A stretch of DNA of 64,000 nt, from the NCBI GenBank assembly GCA_001557505.1, contig LSAX01000003.1, positions 4,526,001-4,590,000 of the forward strand, read 5' to 3'. The translations under genes were made by a program, and so were the position numbers. The notes under the pieces are model-generated. The model had not been told where the DNA came from. It made no database searches and saw nothing but the letters and a program-made list of their open reading frames with translations. The DNA comes from Reticulascus tulasneorum. Taxonomy: Eukaryota > Ascomycota > Sordariomycetes > Glomerellales > Reticulascaceae. Positions 45,098-58,200 of this stretch are shown here, in pieces (the first letter of the stretch is position 1; the number at the start of each line of letters is the position of its first letter).

Positions 45098-48000
45098 TTT
45101 GAAAATTGGGTTGCTGGTGCAAAGGTGAAAGAAGCGGTTGAGTGAGTGAGCCTCTGGGAGTTCTGATTGTTTGGTGTTGTGAAGAAAAGACTCGACTTGG
45201 AGTGGAAGATGGCCAGATTTATAGATTTCTGATCAGGGTTTCCTTTCCAGAGTTCCTTCATCAAGTCTCCGGACGGCATGAAGCTATCGGCTGAACATTA
45301 CCCGATTAGGGGTAGAGTATAGACACTAGTCTCATGATGCAAAACGCTTCCTGGACGAGGCACTCGCCAGGGGACTCACAAGATGACCCAGCCTCGTTTA
45401 CTCCTTCGGAAAATCTGTCCGTAAATCCCTTGACAAATGTGAATCTGGTCAAGTGAGCTCGAGCAAGAGCAGCTGTTTCCCAGGCATGATGTAGTTTAGC
45501 GGCCGCAAGCAACGGTGTGGTAATACAGAACCAAATAAATCATCATCTGGAAGCCAAACAGACGTTGAGATTTGTTTGTCTTCATCCCATACCCCAGCTC
45601 AATGCCTTGGGCACGCGAGGCGTTGGCGGCAGAGGCCACGGCGTAGGTGTTCTTCGAGCAACTCAAGGCAGGAGGAGTGTATCTGTGCCTCGTACTTCGG
45701 GTCAGGACGCCTGTTTGGATTGTCTAATGCATGTCGGCAATAAGCAATCTTCCTTTGCCTTACTCGGCAACATCTTCTCTCTCGTAAATGTTCTTGGGAC
45801 GAGAGTCTACATGCGTATCGGTCTGAATAAGCTCTATCCCTTGAACAAACATTTCAAGGGCCCCCTGCTTGCCATGCCGACGGCAACTATACCACTTCTC
45901 CACTAGGTGTAACGTAGGCGAATGGGATGTCTCCCGCTGTGCCTTATGGGTGGAAGCTTTGGACCGGGTGACTGGTAAGCCAAGAGTGCGGCCCAGTAAT
46001 ACTCTTAGGGCAGAGCTAATGCACGTGGAGATGAGCCGGGGCATCCGACCTGGTTTGCTGCGCCGGAGCCCTCGAGGTGAATATTGTCCGCGTATCGCAC
46101 AAACAGGCATCCAAGTCCTGTGGAATTATATGCAATCGCAGAAGCCGCCGGAGCCATACCTGAGAGCGTGGATACTTACGGCTTAGTGCAACTCAAGCTG
46201 CCTTATTCTGCACTGGGTGGTACAAAAGTCTGGCGGTTTCGGGATAGCGCCAAGATTTATTAGCATCAAGCTACCCAATTCGATATCGAAGAGCAATAAC
46301 GACCACGGTCTTTTCATGTCTGGTTGTGTTCTAAGCCTCTTTAGCTAGCGGTCATGTGACGGTTTACTCTTATCATTCACCTACAGAGTGTGCCATATCT
46401 TGATACCCGCAATCGACAGTCAGGACAGCTTCCTCGCAACCAGATCTGGTTTGACTTTGGTCTCTATTGTAGTACATTATGAACTAGATAGATTACTGAG
46501 CGAATTGTACTAAGCTTGTACTACAGTGATGTATTCATAGATCTTTGTAGAGGTTTAACTATTCTTAGTATGAAGGGCTATCCAGGCACCCGTAGGATGT
46601 TCTGAACCTGTTTTGGGCTGGTAACAACACGCCGCCCGCCTGTTCCCACAGTGTTGGTAAAAAGGATGTATTTCGGGGAAGCACATCTAGACAGGATGCC
46701 GCAACGCGGCAACTTTCAGAGGACGGCGCTTAGTTGGTCCGCTTCGATGCACAGGCAGCTATTGACATTCGAAGCATCAATTTTACGGGAAGACGGGAAA
46801 TAATTAGAAAATGTACCGAATTCTCCACTTGCTTGGGATATCGAGGAATAATGCAGTTGGGGCGGAGAGCCAGAGCCCAACGAATCGGGCACGAGAAACG
46901 GGTGGCGTAGTTCCCATGTACCTCAGCGAGCCTATCCAACAAGCCACTTCGTAGTAATTTATCTTCCACGTGGCTCATCTGATGTTTGGCGGCGGCGGTG
47001 ATGGTGCATGTTTGAAACGGCTTAGATTGGGTGGCTTGCGAATCATGAGAAATCCATGTTGTGGCGTTCCCTCGCCTCTTCCAACTCGTGATACCAAGCC
47101 GTCTTTGGTAGCATTGATTGGATTGTCGGGCCGCAACAATTCCTGCGTTGGACTCAATGCCCAGCATCTTCAATATTGTCAGATTGGAGCTCACAACGGC
47201 CAGACGAAGCTGGGACATTTTCACTTTGGGGTGACTCGGGCGGCACGAGTGTGGTAGATGCCTTGCCAAACCCTATGAACTACTGGATGGCCCACAGCTT
47301 GGCCCACAGCTTGGCCCACGTATCTTTCCATGCCTTCAGTAGCCCGTCTGTCAAAACCAGCACGATGTAACTCACCCAACTTTATACCGCCGACGTGTCT
47401 CCAGCTCCCCACTTTGAGGTCCAGTTGATTGATCACCCGAGTATCACAGCTTTGGAATGTGGAAGAGAATCTGACGTATGAATGTCCGCATTCAATCTTG
47501 GCTAAGACGCAAGTCACGGGAAGGCGACCAAGTCCTAGATCCGCAGAGGCAACCTACATAAGCAGCTGATTGCCCCAGCGAGAGCAAAGAGCGACCTGTG
47601 AACCGTGTATACTACTAGTATACGCTCATCGCACATACGGGTCATCGATTGCTGTGCCAGACAGGAGTTCATGCAATGGACACGGGACAGATGCTGGTAT
47701 CGCAGGATGTTTCCCCTTGGGGATACGAGATTCACCGCTGAATGGAAGGTGCCCAACGAGCCATTAAGATTGAAAAGACCAGATTTGCCCAGCACTGATC
47801 AGCAGTGAGAGACTCTCGGATCCTCCCAACTCGCGAAACGCTGAGCATTGCCACATCAGCCGGCCCGCCTCTCCTGCCCGGCCAAGACACCGGAATGTGG
47901 CGAAGTACATACGTTTAGCTGGGGTGACGAGGGAATCAGCCAGTACCACATTGGAGGCGCCTGTGCTCTTTGTCCCAGACTTGATGCACCTGCATGACAG

Positions 48001-49342
48001 CTTGTGGGAAGGAAGAGAGCCTCGTGGCAGGGTGACAGGCGGCGGGTTTTGGGACGTGTAGTCGGAAAAATCACTAGTTTCAGAATTCATCTGCACGACT
48101 TCGGCAAGCCTTACTTAAAAATAGCACTACGCTAATCCGCATGTTTAATCTCCCCCGGTGGCTCTAGCATGAAACCCGCGGAGTAATAATTTTCAAGGGA
48201 AAATTGGGATGAACCATATGCTGGGCATAATTACTAAGGTGCTGGGCTGCTACTTCGTAGTAAGCGATTCCAGTAACTTAACCGCAGGCTATTTTCTACT
48301 CACTTTTCGGCCTGGTCCAGGTGGACTTGAGCAGACCACATTCGGTCCATTTTTCACTAAATAATTAAAGGACCTGGGTACCTAATTATTATCTGCTGTA
48401 TTATTATGCGGACAGCCCGTGCGCGCTAAGTTTGCCTGGCCTCCAAGACCAACACGAGTGTCAAGTGCCCTATTTAACACCAGTCCTGACACGATCGTGA
48501 CATCAGGACAACGTGATGTCAAATTCGTTAGGCGTAACGGCTTCCATGTTCTAGTCTCGTCGTCTAATACTAGGTGAACGAGTGATAAGAACCTTGGGCT
48601 AGGACGTGTTGTTTAGTGCGTGTACTCTACGTCTAATATCAAAACTGAGCGACCTAAACTATTCTGAATATCACGAACAATGGGAACGCGATAGCGTCGC
48701 TATAGAATTGTTAATCGCCTTACAATCGGTCGCCTGGCTGCTCTCTACGTTTCCTCTTTTACATTTACAACTCAGCTCACTCCTGGATCTTTTTTGCGCT
48801 GGGGGCTTCTGCCTGTCAACATCCTTTTATTAATATTTTCCTATCGACATGCTAACAAATTGGCAATCTTCTCTCCTGGGTTGGTATGGCTCTGGAGATT
48901 TACCTGCCTTGTTACAACTACGCACACAACTGCAGCAGTATGCGTGGAGAGATGGTGGTTTCCAGCTATACGTGAGAACTGCTTTAAGGTGTCAGCGAAG
49001 TGATCCTGGGTGGCCTGGCCCCATAATTAGGACCTGCTGCTGCTGTCGACCGCTCAAGCTCGGGGCACGACGCACAAGCGCTGGCGGCTCGACTACAGGC
49101 TGTGATCCCCTAAACGGACCTACCCCAGTCATAGCGGCTTTCTTCAGCGAAGGCGACCTGGCGCATTGAGGTGGGGACGCCTCTGCCGCCGCCAACCATC
49201 TTCAATCCGCCTCGGAAATTTTACATGAATCCCACGTCGCTTGGAAACCAGCCACTACATCGTTCAACCTAGCGGCATAGCGTTGTCGGGGCCCATTTCC
49301 ACTCGGATTCGTCTACGGCTACAGGAGAGAGGTCTCTTGAGC
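45098..49342. other. Gene-poor stretch
   Basis: No gene is supported in 4.2 kb of ordinary composition. The longest frame (46730-47269, minus, 179 codons) has no recognisable motif. A minus frame at 47764-48096 contains a possible 45-bp GTATGT...CAG intron but no family signal. A short direct repeat (CCCACAGCTTGG twice) lies near 47290. The right end should hold the promoter of the SET-domain gene. Confidence 0.45.
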
Positions 49343-50749
49343 ATGTCCGCAGGAGCCGAGAGCCCACCAGAGGAGCTCAAGGACCTTTTGGCTTGGGCGA
49401 TAAACCACGGTGCCGCTGTTCATCCCGCCTTGCATCTCTACCGGGACGAGGAGATTGGCAATTCATTCCGCGTTGCGCGAGCGGGAAGAATCGAGCCTGG
49501 TGAGATAATCGTCGAATGCCCCATCAGCATCACGCTCTCGTACTTGAATACCATCAAAGCAACCGAGGGACTCGTCCATCATGACAGCTCAACTACCCCA
49601 TTCCCCGCCGAGTTCCAGCAAGAAGTGCCTGCGCACGTGGTAGGCCGTTTCTTTTTGATACAGCAGTACCTCTTAGGGAAGGAGTCCTTCTGGTGGCCTT
49701 ACATCCGAATCCTACCCCAGCCAGAGCAGCTGGCGTCGTGGATTCTCCCGCCGTTATGGCCCTCGGATGATGTCGAGCTGTTGGAAGACACCAATGCACA
49801 CAAGGCCATCACCGACATCAAATCTCAACTCAAAGCCGATTACAAGCATGCTGTTGCCAAGTTGAAAGGCATGGCTGGCTGGCAGGACTACACGCGTGTG
49901 CTTTACAACTGGGCCTACTGCATCTTTACCAGCCGCAGCTTTCGTCCTTCACTCTCGATCCCGGATTCCAGAACCATTCAACTACCAGCTGGATGTGCAA
50001 TAGACGATTTCTCGGTGCTATTTCCACTTTTGGATGTAGGGAACCATTCGATTGCGGCCAAGGTCACTTGGGATATCCCATCAGGGACGAATCATTGCAA
50101 GTTTCGGACATTAGATCAGTATTTACCTGGAGCGCAGATATTCAACAACTACGGCGGCAAGACCAATGCGGAGCTGATGCTCGCATATGGCTTTCTGATA
50201 CCGGAGACGGAGACGTTGCACAATGATTACATTCATGTCCAGAAGAAGGCGTCGGATCGGGATGCTCAGACCAAGCAACGGGATCTGCTCATGTCCTTGC
50301 GGCCAGTCAATGACCCCAGCTCCATCGCAGCCAGGTCAGGTCAAATTGTCCGCGATATCGATGCCTCTCAGATCTTGTCTGCATTCACACACATTCAGGA
50401 TGCCATAATATGGGAGCTAGTTCTTGCCATGACAACGCCAGAGCAGCGCGAGCAGCTGTTACCTGTATCTGGCTTGTTGCCTGTGGAAGAAGATATTGAA
50501 CGCCTTCGCCGCATCTTGACTGGCCGCATTAGGCCAGGATTTCGACCTTTAATGGAACAGACGATTGCCATCATTCAAGATAAGGTTCTATTAGAGTTGG
50601 AGCGGTTGGATTCGTCAGAGGTCGAGCTGGACGAAGAAGAGGCTACCAGGAACCAGCGGCTTGCATTGCGCTACCGTCGGCAATGCAGAAAAGTGCTTGA
50701 AAATGTTCTAGAGACTTTGGATATGCCGGCTGAAAATGTTGGTTCATGA
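49343..50749 (+). CDS. SET-domain lysine methyltransferase (SETD6/Rubisco-LSMT-like)
   Basis: Predicted S-adenosylmethionine-dependent protein lysine methyltransferase on non-histone or ribosomal substrates. Single exon of 468 residues from the ATG at 49343; longer in-frame sequence upstream starts only with TTG. The split SET fold is visible: an N-terminal SFRVARAGRIEPGEIIVECP strand segment, a helical insert (QQYLLGKESFWWPYIRILP), then FPLLDVGNHS and FNNYGGKTNAELMLAYGF. These carry the N-H-S and N-x-Y-G-x-K-x-N motifs of this subclass. A C-terminal helical substrate-binding region follows (about 330-468). It lies tail to tail with the serine hydrolase gene, about 130 bp apart. Confidence 0.9.
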   Translation: MSAGAESPPEELKDLLAWAINHGAAVHPALHLYRDEEIGNSFRVARAGRIEPGEIIVECPISITLSYLNTIKATEGLVHHDSSTTPFPAEFQQEVPAHVVGRFFLIQQYLLGKESFWWPYIRILPQPEQLASWILPPLWPSDDVELLEDTNAHKAITDIKSQLKADYKHAVAKLKGMAGWQDYTRVLYNWAYCIFTSRSFRPSLSIPDSRTIQLPAGCAIDDFSVLFPLLDVGNHSIAAKVTWDIPSGTNHCKFRTLDQYLPGAQIFNNYGGKTNAELMLAYGFLIPETETLHNDYIHVQKKASDRDAQTKQRDLLMSLRPVNDPSSIAARSGQIVRDIDASQILSAFTHIQDAIIWELVLAMTTPEQREQLLPVSGLLPVEEDIERLRRILTGRIRPGFRPLMEQTIAIIQDKVLLELERLDSSEVELDEEEATRNQRLALRYRRQCRKVLENVLETLDMPAENVGS

Positions 50750-50881
50750 TAAGTTTGACAAGAGAGACACTTGGAATCTGTAGGTATTGCTAATAGAGCT
50801 ACTCTCAGCTCTCCCAGTCCTCCCAGTCCGTTGAGATCTAGCGGACAAGTGATGGAAATTTCTCCCTGATTCTGATGATTT

Positions 50882-52224
50882 TCAAAGCAACTCTCCATAC
50901 ACAGCTTCCTCCAGCTCGTTGTAGAGCTGCAGGACAACAGGATCTCCGTGCGGAATGACATTCACTATCAACGCCGCTGCAATCCCAGATTGGCGATCCA
51001 CCCACTGCCGCATGTTAGTTATTTCCAGTTCAGACCCTGAATGTATGACTTACCCAGTGCCCGTTGCACATCCCACTCCACATCAGACTTCCCTTCCGCC
51101 GCTTTCCCGGCACATCCACCATGTTCATGATCCCGCTCAGCCCATGGTTGAGAGCCATATCCCTCGGGAATTCTGGTGCAAACATGTCATGAAAGAACCC
51201 CGCGATCATCATGAGCATACTCGTTTGCGTCTCGTTCAGCTGCGGGGTAAACATCTCGTCCATTGTCTCTTTCTTGACAAGCCTTCCTGCGAGAAATGCC
51301 TGGAGAAACTTGCCGTAGTCATCAATGGTTGTGAATAACCCCGCCCCACCACTTTCTATCTCATGGTCCTTGGCGACAGGAGGCGGGCCTGGATTTAGGG
51401 ATGATTTGTCGTCGCCGCGAAAGGAGAAGGCGGCGGTGCGGTCCGCAACTTGAGGGAGCTTCTCGGGCCAGAAACCAGTGTCGTTCATGCCGAGTGGTTT
51501 GAAAATGTGCTCGGACATGTATTCGCCAAGCTTCTGGCCAGTTGTCTTCTCGAGAGCTTGCCCAGCCCAGTCTATAGCAGTGCCGTAGTACCAGCCTTCG
51601 CCTGGCCTGAATTTGAACGGCGTGTTGAAGCCTTCCAGGCTCCATTCCAAATTTGTCGCTGTACGTCCGACCGATGCAGACCATTTCATCAAGTCTGGGT
51701 CAGCGAGATCGTAGCCAAGGCCAACGGTATGCGTCATGAGCATTCTATGGAGGTCAGTAACACCGCGATCACGATGGGTGCCCTGGGGCCTACCGGAGTG
51801 TAATCTGCGCATCATTCGTCTCGAGGATGGGCTTCTCGTCTGCGTCAAAGCCCCTCAGAATCTGCATGGCAGCGAGCTGGGGAACAACATCCCGTATATC
51901 GTCATCGAGCTTGACTTTGCCGCTTTCTACCAATTGCATCAGACATGTTGCTGTGATGAGCTTGGTCATAGATGCGATCCATGAGAAAGAGTCTGTGGCC
52001 CAGTGCTTAGAGTCTGGTGAAAAGTCGAGCCTTCCCGCTGCGCCGGAATATAGAACCCCTACAGATGTCAATATTTGTTTCCTGTGCACGTTGTCCAGGC
52101 GAGAAGGTGGATTGTCACACATACTCTCTCCGCTGACGACGACGAACGATGCGCCAAGGAGCTTGTCGGTTGTGTCATCTCCAGAAGCAGTGAACTTCTG
52201 CAAGATGGAAGTGAGCCTCTCCAT
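50882..52224 (-). CDS. Serine hydrolase of the class-C beta-lactamase/LovD family
   Basis: Minus-strand exons 52224-52125, 52058-51794, 51744-51054 and 51004-50882 give 392 residues; introns are 66, 49 and 49 bp. The nucleophile motif S-x-x-K is in SWIASMTKL, and the second motif Tyr is in GEGWYYGTAIDWAG. A C-terminal LNHGLSGIM segment occupies the KTG-like position. These are features of esterases and acyltransferases such as EstB and LovD more than of true beta-lactamases. There is no signal peptide, so it is likely cytosolic. The first intron removes a stretch that would otherwise interrupt VVVSGERVLYSGAAGRLDF, a conserved strand in this family. No polyketide or peptide synthase is nearby; the substrate is unknown. 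Confidence 0.85.
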
Positions 52225-55200
52225 AGCGAAGTGATTCGTGTTGTCCTGATATGTCTAGTCTTGAGTATCTTAGATCTCTTTCTTCTTCGGAGGATATGCA
52301 GTGCATTTTATAGAGTGAGGTCGAGTTAAGGTTGCGGACGGTCCATTCAATCAGTGATCACTGCAAAGAATTAACGAGCCAGCTAATAACACGTCTGTGA
52401 TCGTCGAGGTGGTACACGCTGGCCCCGCTCCGCTGTCAGCATGCAGATCTCGCCGTACGACCCTCAAACCCCCGCCCACCTTTTTTTGGGTAACTTCGCG
52501 ATGGGGACGCCAAATACATAGGTTAATACATTGCCTATTCTGCACGTTGTGCTAATTGCCGGGATATGACTCACTGCGAAACACATTTCTGTTTAAGTAG
52601 TAGGGCATTGGCAGCAGATGACATCGAGACTGACTCACCGGCTTGATCACTGAATTTGAAGACTGAATCCGAGATACGACTGGCGCGGGGTAGATCTCGG
52701 GACTCATCTGCATCCACACCAGGGTTGTCACCGCGCAAACAAGGATACTCCTTGTAAGGGACGAGTCCTGGTCTGTCGCCAGTCTCTGAGAGCAACAATA
52801 TCACCAGACAAATGCCTAATGTGCTCATTTGTTTTTAAGATCCATCCAAGGGCTTCATTGCTTGGCCATTGCTTTCATCGTTGTGTTACAGGTAGACCTT
52901 CACAATATGACCAACCCCTAAAACAGCCGCCTGAGAGGAGCCAGACAATGAAGAAACAAAGAGAATGATAGTGGAATCTGAGGCCAGACTCACCACAAAC
53001 AGGTGTAAAGCAGATTCCAGCATGCTTACACGGCATCATACGACTAGGGCTCTCGACGCTTAGCAAGGCATCATCAGTTAGGACAAGCCCGCTATGCTTC
53101 TCGACTGCTGCGACTGTGCTTGACAGAGTATGCTGAGAGATACGCCAGGACAGGATGTTTCTGGAGTCGTTTGTTGACGATCGAGTGTATGTACATCCAG
53201 CCAACAGGCGGATATCGAAATAAATGTCGAGTAGACTGCCCGGTGTTCCCGTACAGGAAGACCTAGTTTGGATTCCTTGATTCCTCCTAGCTTTTGATCA
53301 TGCACCTTCACGACATTCTCAGGCCCAAATCTCAAAGCATATTCGGATTGCTTTGCCATTTGCTTCGGCGGCAGAGATCATGTCATCCAACAAGCTAGAT
53401 GTCGAGTGACCTGAATTCAAATTGAACGACTCAAGGCAGAGAGATGCAAGGCCCGCAGTAACCCGCTCAGGAGAAGTAGCCCGGCGAGTGTTGGCATCGT
53501 AGTTACGCGGCAGAGAAAACATCCTGATTAGATTTAGTATTTGGTAACCCGGCGTCTAAAAATACGTGGTGGCACCGGCCTGTGCGACGAGGTGAGCCTG
53601 AGGTCCTGGGTTGAAAACAGGTCCAGATACCAATTTCAGCACCAAGCTTCTGCTTGGCCTGGACAAGTAGGGCTGACGGATTCTTCCGGGGGCGGGGGGC
53701 CGCGGTTTGGGTACGAAGGATTCAAGCACTCTCTTTTCGAGGCTGACTGTCGACAGAAGTGAGTAGAAATGATCCAATGCTAGCAGAAATGTTGATTATC
53801 GAGTGGCACAATTCAAAACACAGGCGGTGCGGCTGGACTGACCACTGCTGTCTGTTCAGGGTCTGGAATTCTTGTTGGAAGGGGCCGGCAGTGCAAGATA
53901 ACCACAGTTTGGACGCCGTTTTATGGCTTGAAGTGATGTACGCGTATTGAATTGATGATCTCATGGCCAACTTGACATGCTAAACTCCGACATAGTCCTG
54001 ATGAAACCATTATCATATCAGCCCACAACCATGCTTTCGTGGAGATTGCTTCATCCCAGGCCCAGTTGGCGAAGATGGGTGGCGTTCGGATCTGATGTCA
54101 GGGTCAGCGATTTCACTCCCATAGCGTTCCGAGAGTATGGGCTGCTGTGTCTTCGTGCGCCCAAGGAAATGGTATTCAATGCCAACCGGGATTTGTACGA
54201 AGTCAAATGACCTTTGACTGCCATCTTCGCTGCTGATTCAGTACCAACCAAGGGAAAATCTGGGTGGATGCAACCCTCATCATGCACCTTAGAAGGGCTC
54301 CGGGGAGAAATCAACATCCCGTTGCATATATCGACCCGTCCACAAGCAGTATCAACCAGCGTCGAAACGAACGAAAGGACCAGCCTAGGCCATGTGATAA
54401 GGCCACGGCCCTATATCTGTCGGCTTCCCCACTGTGGTAATTCCAGAGGAATCCGGCAGTTCGTCGAGTTTTAATCGAGGTCTTCGCACAGACCGACGGA
54501 ACGGCACATCAAGAAGAGTCCTGCGAGATTGGAAGACCAAGATCTCTGGTTACTTGTCGACCCGTGGATCATGACTGGTTGGACGGAGGCCTTGCGTGAA
54601 GGTTCGCAGGCGCAGGACTGTCGATGGGCGGGAAAACCCCGACGCGCATGATGACAGGATACTGACGCCGCGTTAATGTTATGTTCATTTCGAGCGTCAC
54701 TCGACCGGCCAGTCGGATGCCTTGTCTTCCATGTTGAGCGAGCCCCACACCGTTATAGTCCTCTAGATACAGCACCCATTGAGATACTCCGAATTTGATA
54801 AGAGTCCGCTGGAACCATAGCCCCCCCTATAGGCAGGCTATCCATTCATTTCAACATGTGCAGAGTTACAGTGACATGTTATCCAAGGAGACCATTGCCC
54901 ACATTCTACCCCCTGCAACAGGACAGACATAATTACCACGTAGTAATAGCGACCTTCGGGGTGTTCATGCTGCATATTGCTTGCGGGGAAACCCCCACCC
55001 TTTCCGGGTTTCATACAGTCCCAGACTCCGGCGAGACCACTCACTTTCTTCAAACAGATTACGAAGTACATACGTATTACGTTTGTATGCATCTGGGTGG
55101 CTCGTCGGATACAGGCACCGACCCGGTTTGCCTACTGTGACCGTTCGTCTTCAGTGTAGCATCATCATCCGGAATCAACGACCCCCACGCGGAGGTCGAA

Positions 55201-58200
55201 CGATAGCTTACCGTGGGACCTCGTATGGATCAAGACGAACCATATCGGCCCTTCAGAACGAACTGTTTCACGAGCATGCCTCCTGTCTTGGCCAACTATT
55301 AAGCTCTCTTATCAGTCTGGTAATTGACACGATAATGAATTGCAAGGCTGATTCTCACACGGACACAACCTGACAAAATGCGGTCACGATCCGTGCTGCC
55401 GGACGTGCCTTACCGTCCCCCGAGACGCTAAATATGTTATAAGACGCTATGGCGTCTTTCGGCTTCCCTTCTTTTCCATAACTACGGAGTACAATGGTGT
55501 GAAATCGCTGATTCGCGAAAATCCCTGCCCAAATAGTAACGCCAACAGTGGCTTCCTAGGCCACTCGAGGGACAAGGCTACGTCGAGCATTGACGGTTTT
55601 CGGCCAAGTGTGGCCCCCATGTGGTCGTGGTGGTTGGACCGCATTTCGTGGTGGGCACGAAGAAGGCGTGTGGTGGAATATTTGTACATTATTCCAGGGA
55701 ATAGACAGTTTCAATCCTTCGATGACGGTATTTGTGCGTACACTAGCAACGGTGCTACTACCAAACAGGTTGCTGGTTGTGTTGGCTGGCCATAGTTGAC
55801 AATACCTTCTCGCCCCCAGCTTTATCTAGTTGATAAAGCAATGTCAGTGACACGGGGCTCGGCGTTCACTGTGCATCAGTTCCCAGTAGGTCAGAGGCGG
55901 ACGTTTCCCCCTGATCGTAAGTTGGTGTTTGTTCAACCACGCCGAACCAAAGTACGAGGAAGCCTATCGTGTGGCGGAAATAGAAGCGCACCAGAACCCT
56001 TGCAGAAGCTGTCAGCGAATCCGAACCCATGTCTTTGGGAGACCCAAACAATTTTGCTGGGACTCCCCTCATTGGTTCCCGCATCATTTTGGCTGACTTT
56101 CGGCGATTTATGTGGAAGCTGGGGGGCTTTTTCATGCACCACCCTTGTTGGTTTAGGACGTGGTGGAGATGATGATTGAAGATATGAGAGACAATGAACT
56201 TGTTTCGCCCTCTCACGAAGGTTCTATCTAAATGCGGAGACCGTGCTGCAACTTGGCCGCCGCCGCCTGCATAGGTCCGGACAAGGCAACCATACACAAA
56301 GTCGATGTCCAAACAATCCCGAGCACTAATAACAAGCACATCATTTGGCTTCCCGTTGCTTCGTTTCTTACTGAGAGGGACCTGCGGACCCATGATTCGG
56401 ACTGCCTATTGTAACGAACAAGGACCCTAGTCCTCCAGGGCGGTTGAACTGATAAAACATCCATCTTTGGCAGGGATTTGCTCCGGCATATCAAGGCCTC
56501 ACCAACACACCGCCCATTTCATCATACACACCTAGCTTAACAGATGATGCTCCCGCGTGAAAGGCCCTGCGGCCGCGCATGTGGCAGGGTCGTCCCGTTT
56601 CAACCCCGCTTGCACCTTGTTTGTTATCCTAGCGTGATGCATGGTACGGCCGAAGGGGGCCACCAAGCGAGACCGTTTCTACCTTGACCGAGGTGACTGG
56701 ACGCAAAGATCCTCCAACCGTTGGTGACCCCCAGCTACGTAGCCAAGCAAAGAAGACATGCTTGACCACCCGCAGTCTCGATCACGGGACTTATGAGGAA
56801 CAAGAAAGGAATAGACAAGCCGCCAGCAGAGTCTCACGTAGACTATACGTGCGTTCAGTTCTTCTGGTAATATCACAAACTTGGGTGTCCATCAGCTGGA
56901 GATCACCAAGCGCTCATCCTTGACCATGATTGGCAGTTAACCCGTGTCGAATATCTAATGAAGGGACATGCCTGCAGATAACACTTTGAAAAAACAGGTA
57001 GACCATGTCTGGGGTTGGGTTACCAACAATGTGGGACAGAGACCGCCAACTTCGATTGATGACCCATTCTTGCCAAGTATTGCCTCCCGCAGCGGAGAAA
57101 GTAGTTAGTGCCTGCAAATATATGCACTACGTCGGTGTAAGCATTCTTAAGGATCATGGCGACCAACCCTCTAGGGAACAGGATCGATATCAAAGTCAGG
57201 CAGGCAGTACTTCGAGTGACCCAGTTGTAAATAAGCTGCCTCACTGTGAGAAGCGCTCACATGTCGGATCGACGAATTGCAAGCAACTTTTTGGTTGCCT
57301 TGGAGCAAAAGCATTGTCCCTTGTGCGGCCTCGGCAGCCTGTGGAACTTCGCCGACTGGTAAGCACCTGTACAATGGCATCGGGCATTTTACTACGTACA
57401 TAATGCTTCAAATGAGGGGGTAGGTTAGCGTCGAAGATGTTGATCGGAGCACAGAAGCGGAAGTTGAACATCCACTCCACACTGGCAACGCTAATTTCAA
57501 CCGGGTTGCATGAAGTGAACCAGATGATTAGCTGCTTGAAGACCCAGTTTCATGGAATTAGTAACGAGACGGCCAGTGAGAAGGCCTTTGCCCCAGCCAA
57601 TGGTTCGCTGGGTCATAGTTAGGCAGTGTTGACTGTGCCGAGCATAGGGTGGTAACTGCCCCCCCAGTCCATGCATTTCTCCGCGACTCACTGCTTGTTT
57701 CATTCCGCCCGACAATGGCAAGCAGGCTGCCAATGCCTCCGACTCCAGTCCCAAATGCTCGAGGAAGCAGTGTGGTGCGAGCTGGCTGCAACATCGACCA
57801 GACATCGGAGACGGAGCAGAATCATGCCATCTTGCACCGGCTACTAGACCATTGCGTAGTGGGTCAGACATGGTACGCAGTGCGCAGGCCATCAGGGTCC
57901 ACCACTGCGCAAAGAGATGTTGGGCTCTAATAAGCAACATCTGTGCCCCTGCTGTCCTGCTGAGCGCTCACTAGGGGAGTATCAAGACGCATGCCTGAAA
58001 TACCACCGGCCATTTTTGGTTACCACGTGTTGAAGGGATCCCCAGCTAGGGCACGAATCTCCTCTCGGCATTCACCTGTCATCGGAAGCTGCGAAGCGGA
58101 ACCCGTACTTGACCTAGTTTGTATGGCGTATTGTTGGTCGCCTTTAACTCGTTCTGGGCATGGTGGTGCTGGGATAAACTAGAATGGACACGGTGTTAGG

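Noticed and set aside
46730..47269. Minus-strand 179-codon frame
   Set aside because: No domain, no signal peptide and no splice partner; length is compatible with chance in this composition.
47764..48096. Minus-strand frame with a possible GTATGT...CAG intron
   Set aside because: The candidate intron is only about 45 bp, a multiple of three and not needed to keep the frame; no motif supports a gene.
53319..53522. Minus-strand frames near 52875-53522 that together resemble a broken small secreted-protein gene
   Set aside because: No set of splice sites gives a convincing product, and I could not match a family.
55866..56393. Minus-strand 175-codon frame
   Set aside because: No recognisable motif or compositional bias of coding sequence.
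57497..57940. Minus-strand 147-codon frame
   Set aside because: No homology-like features, and it overlaps other equally long frames on the opposite strand.
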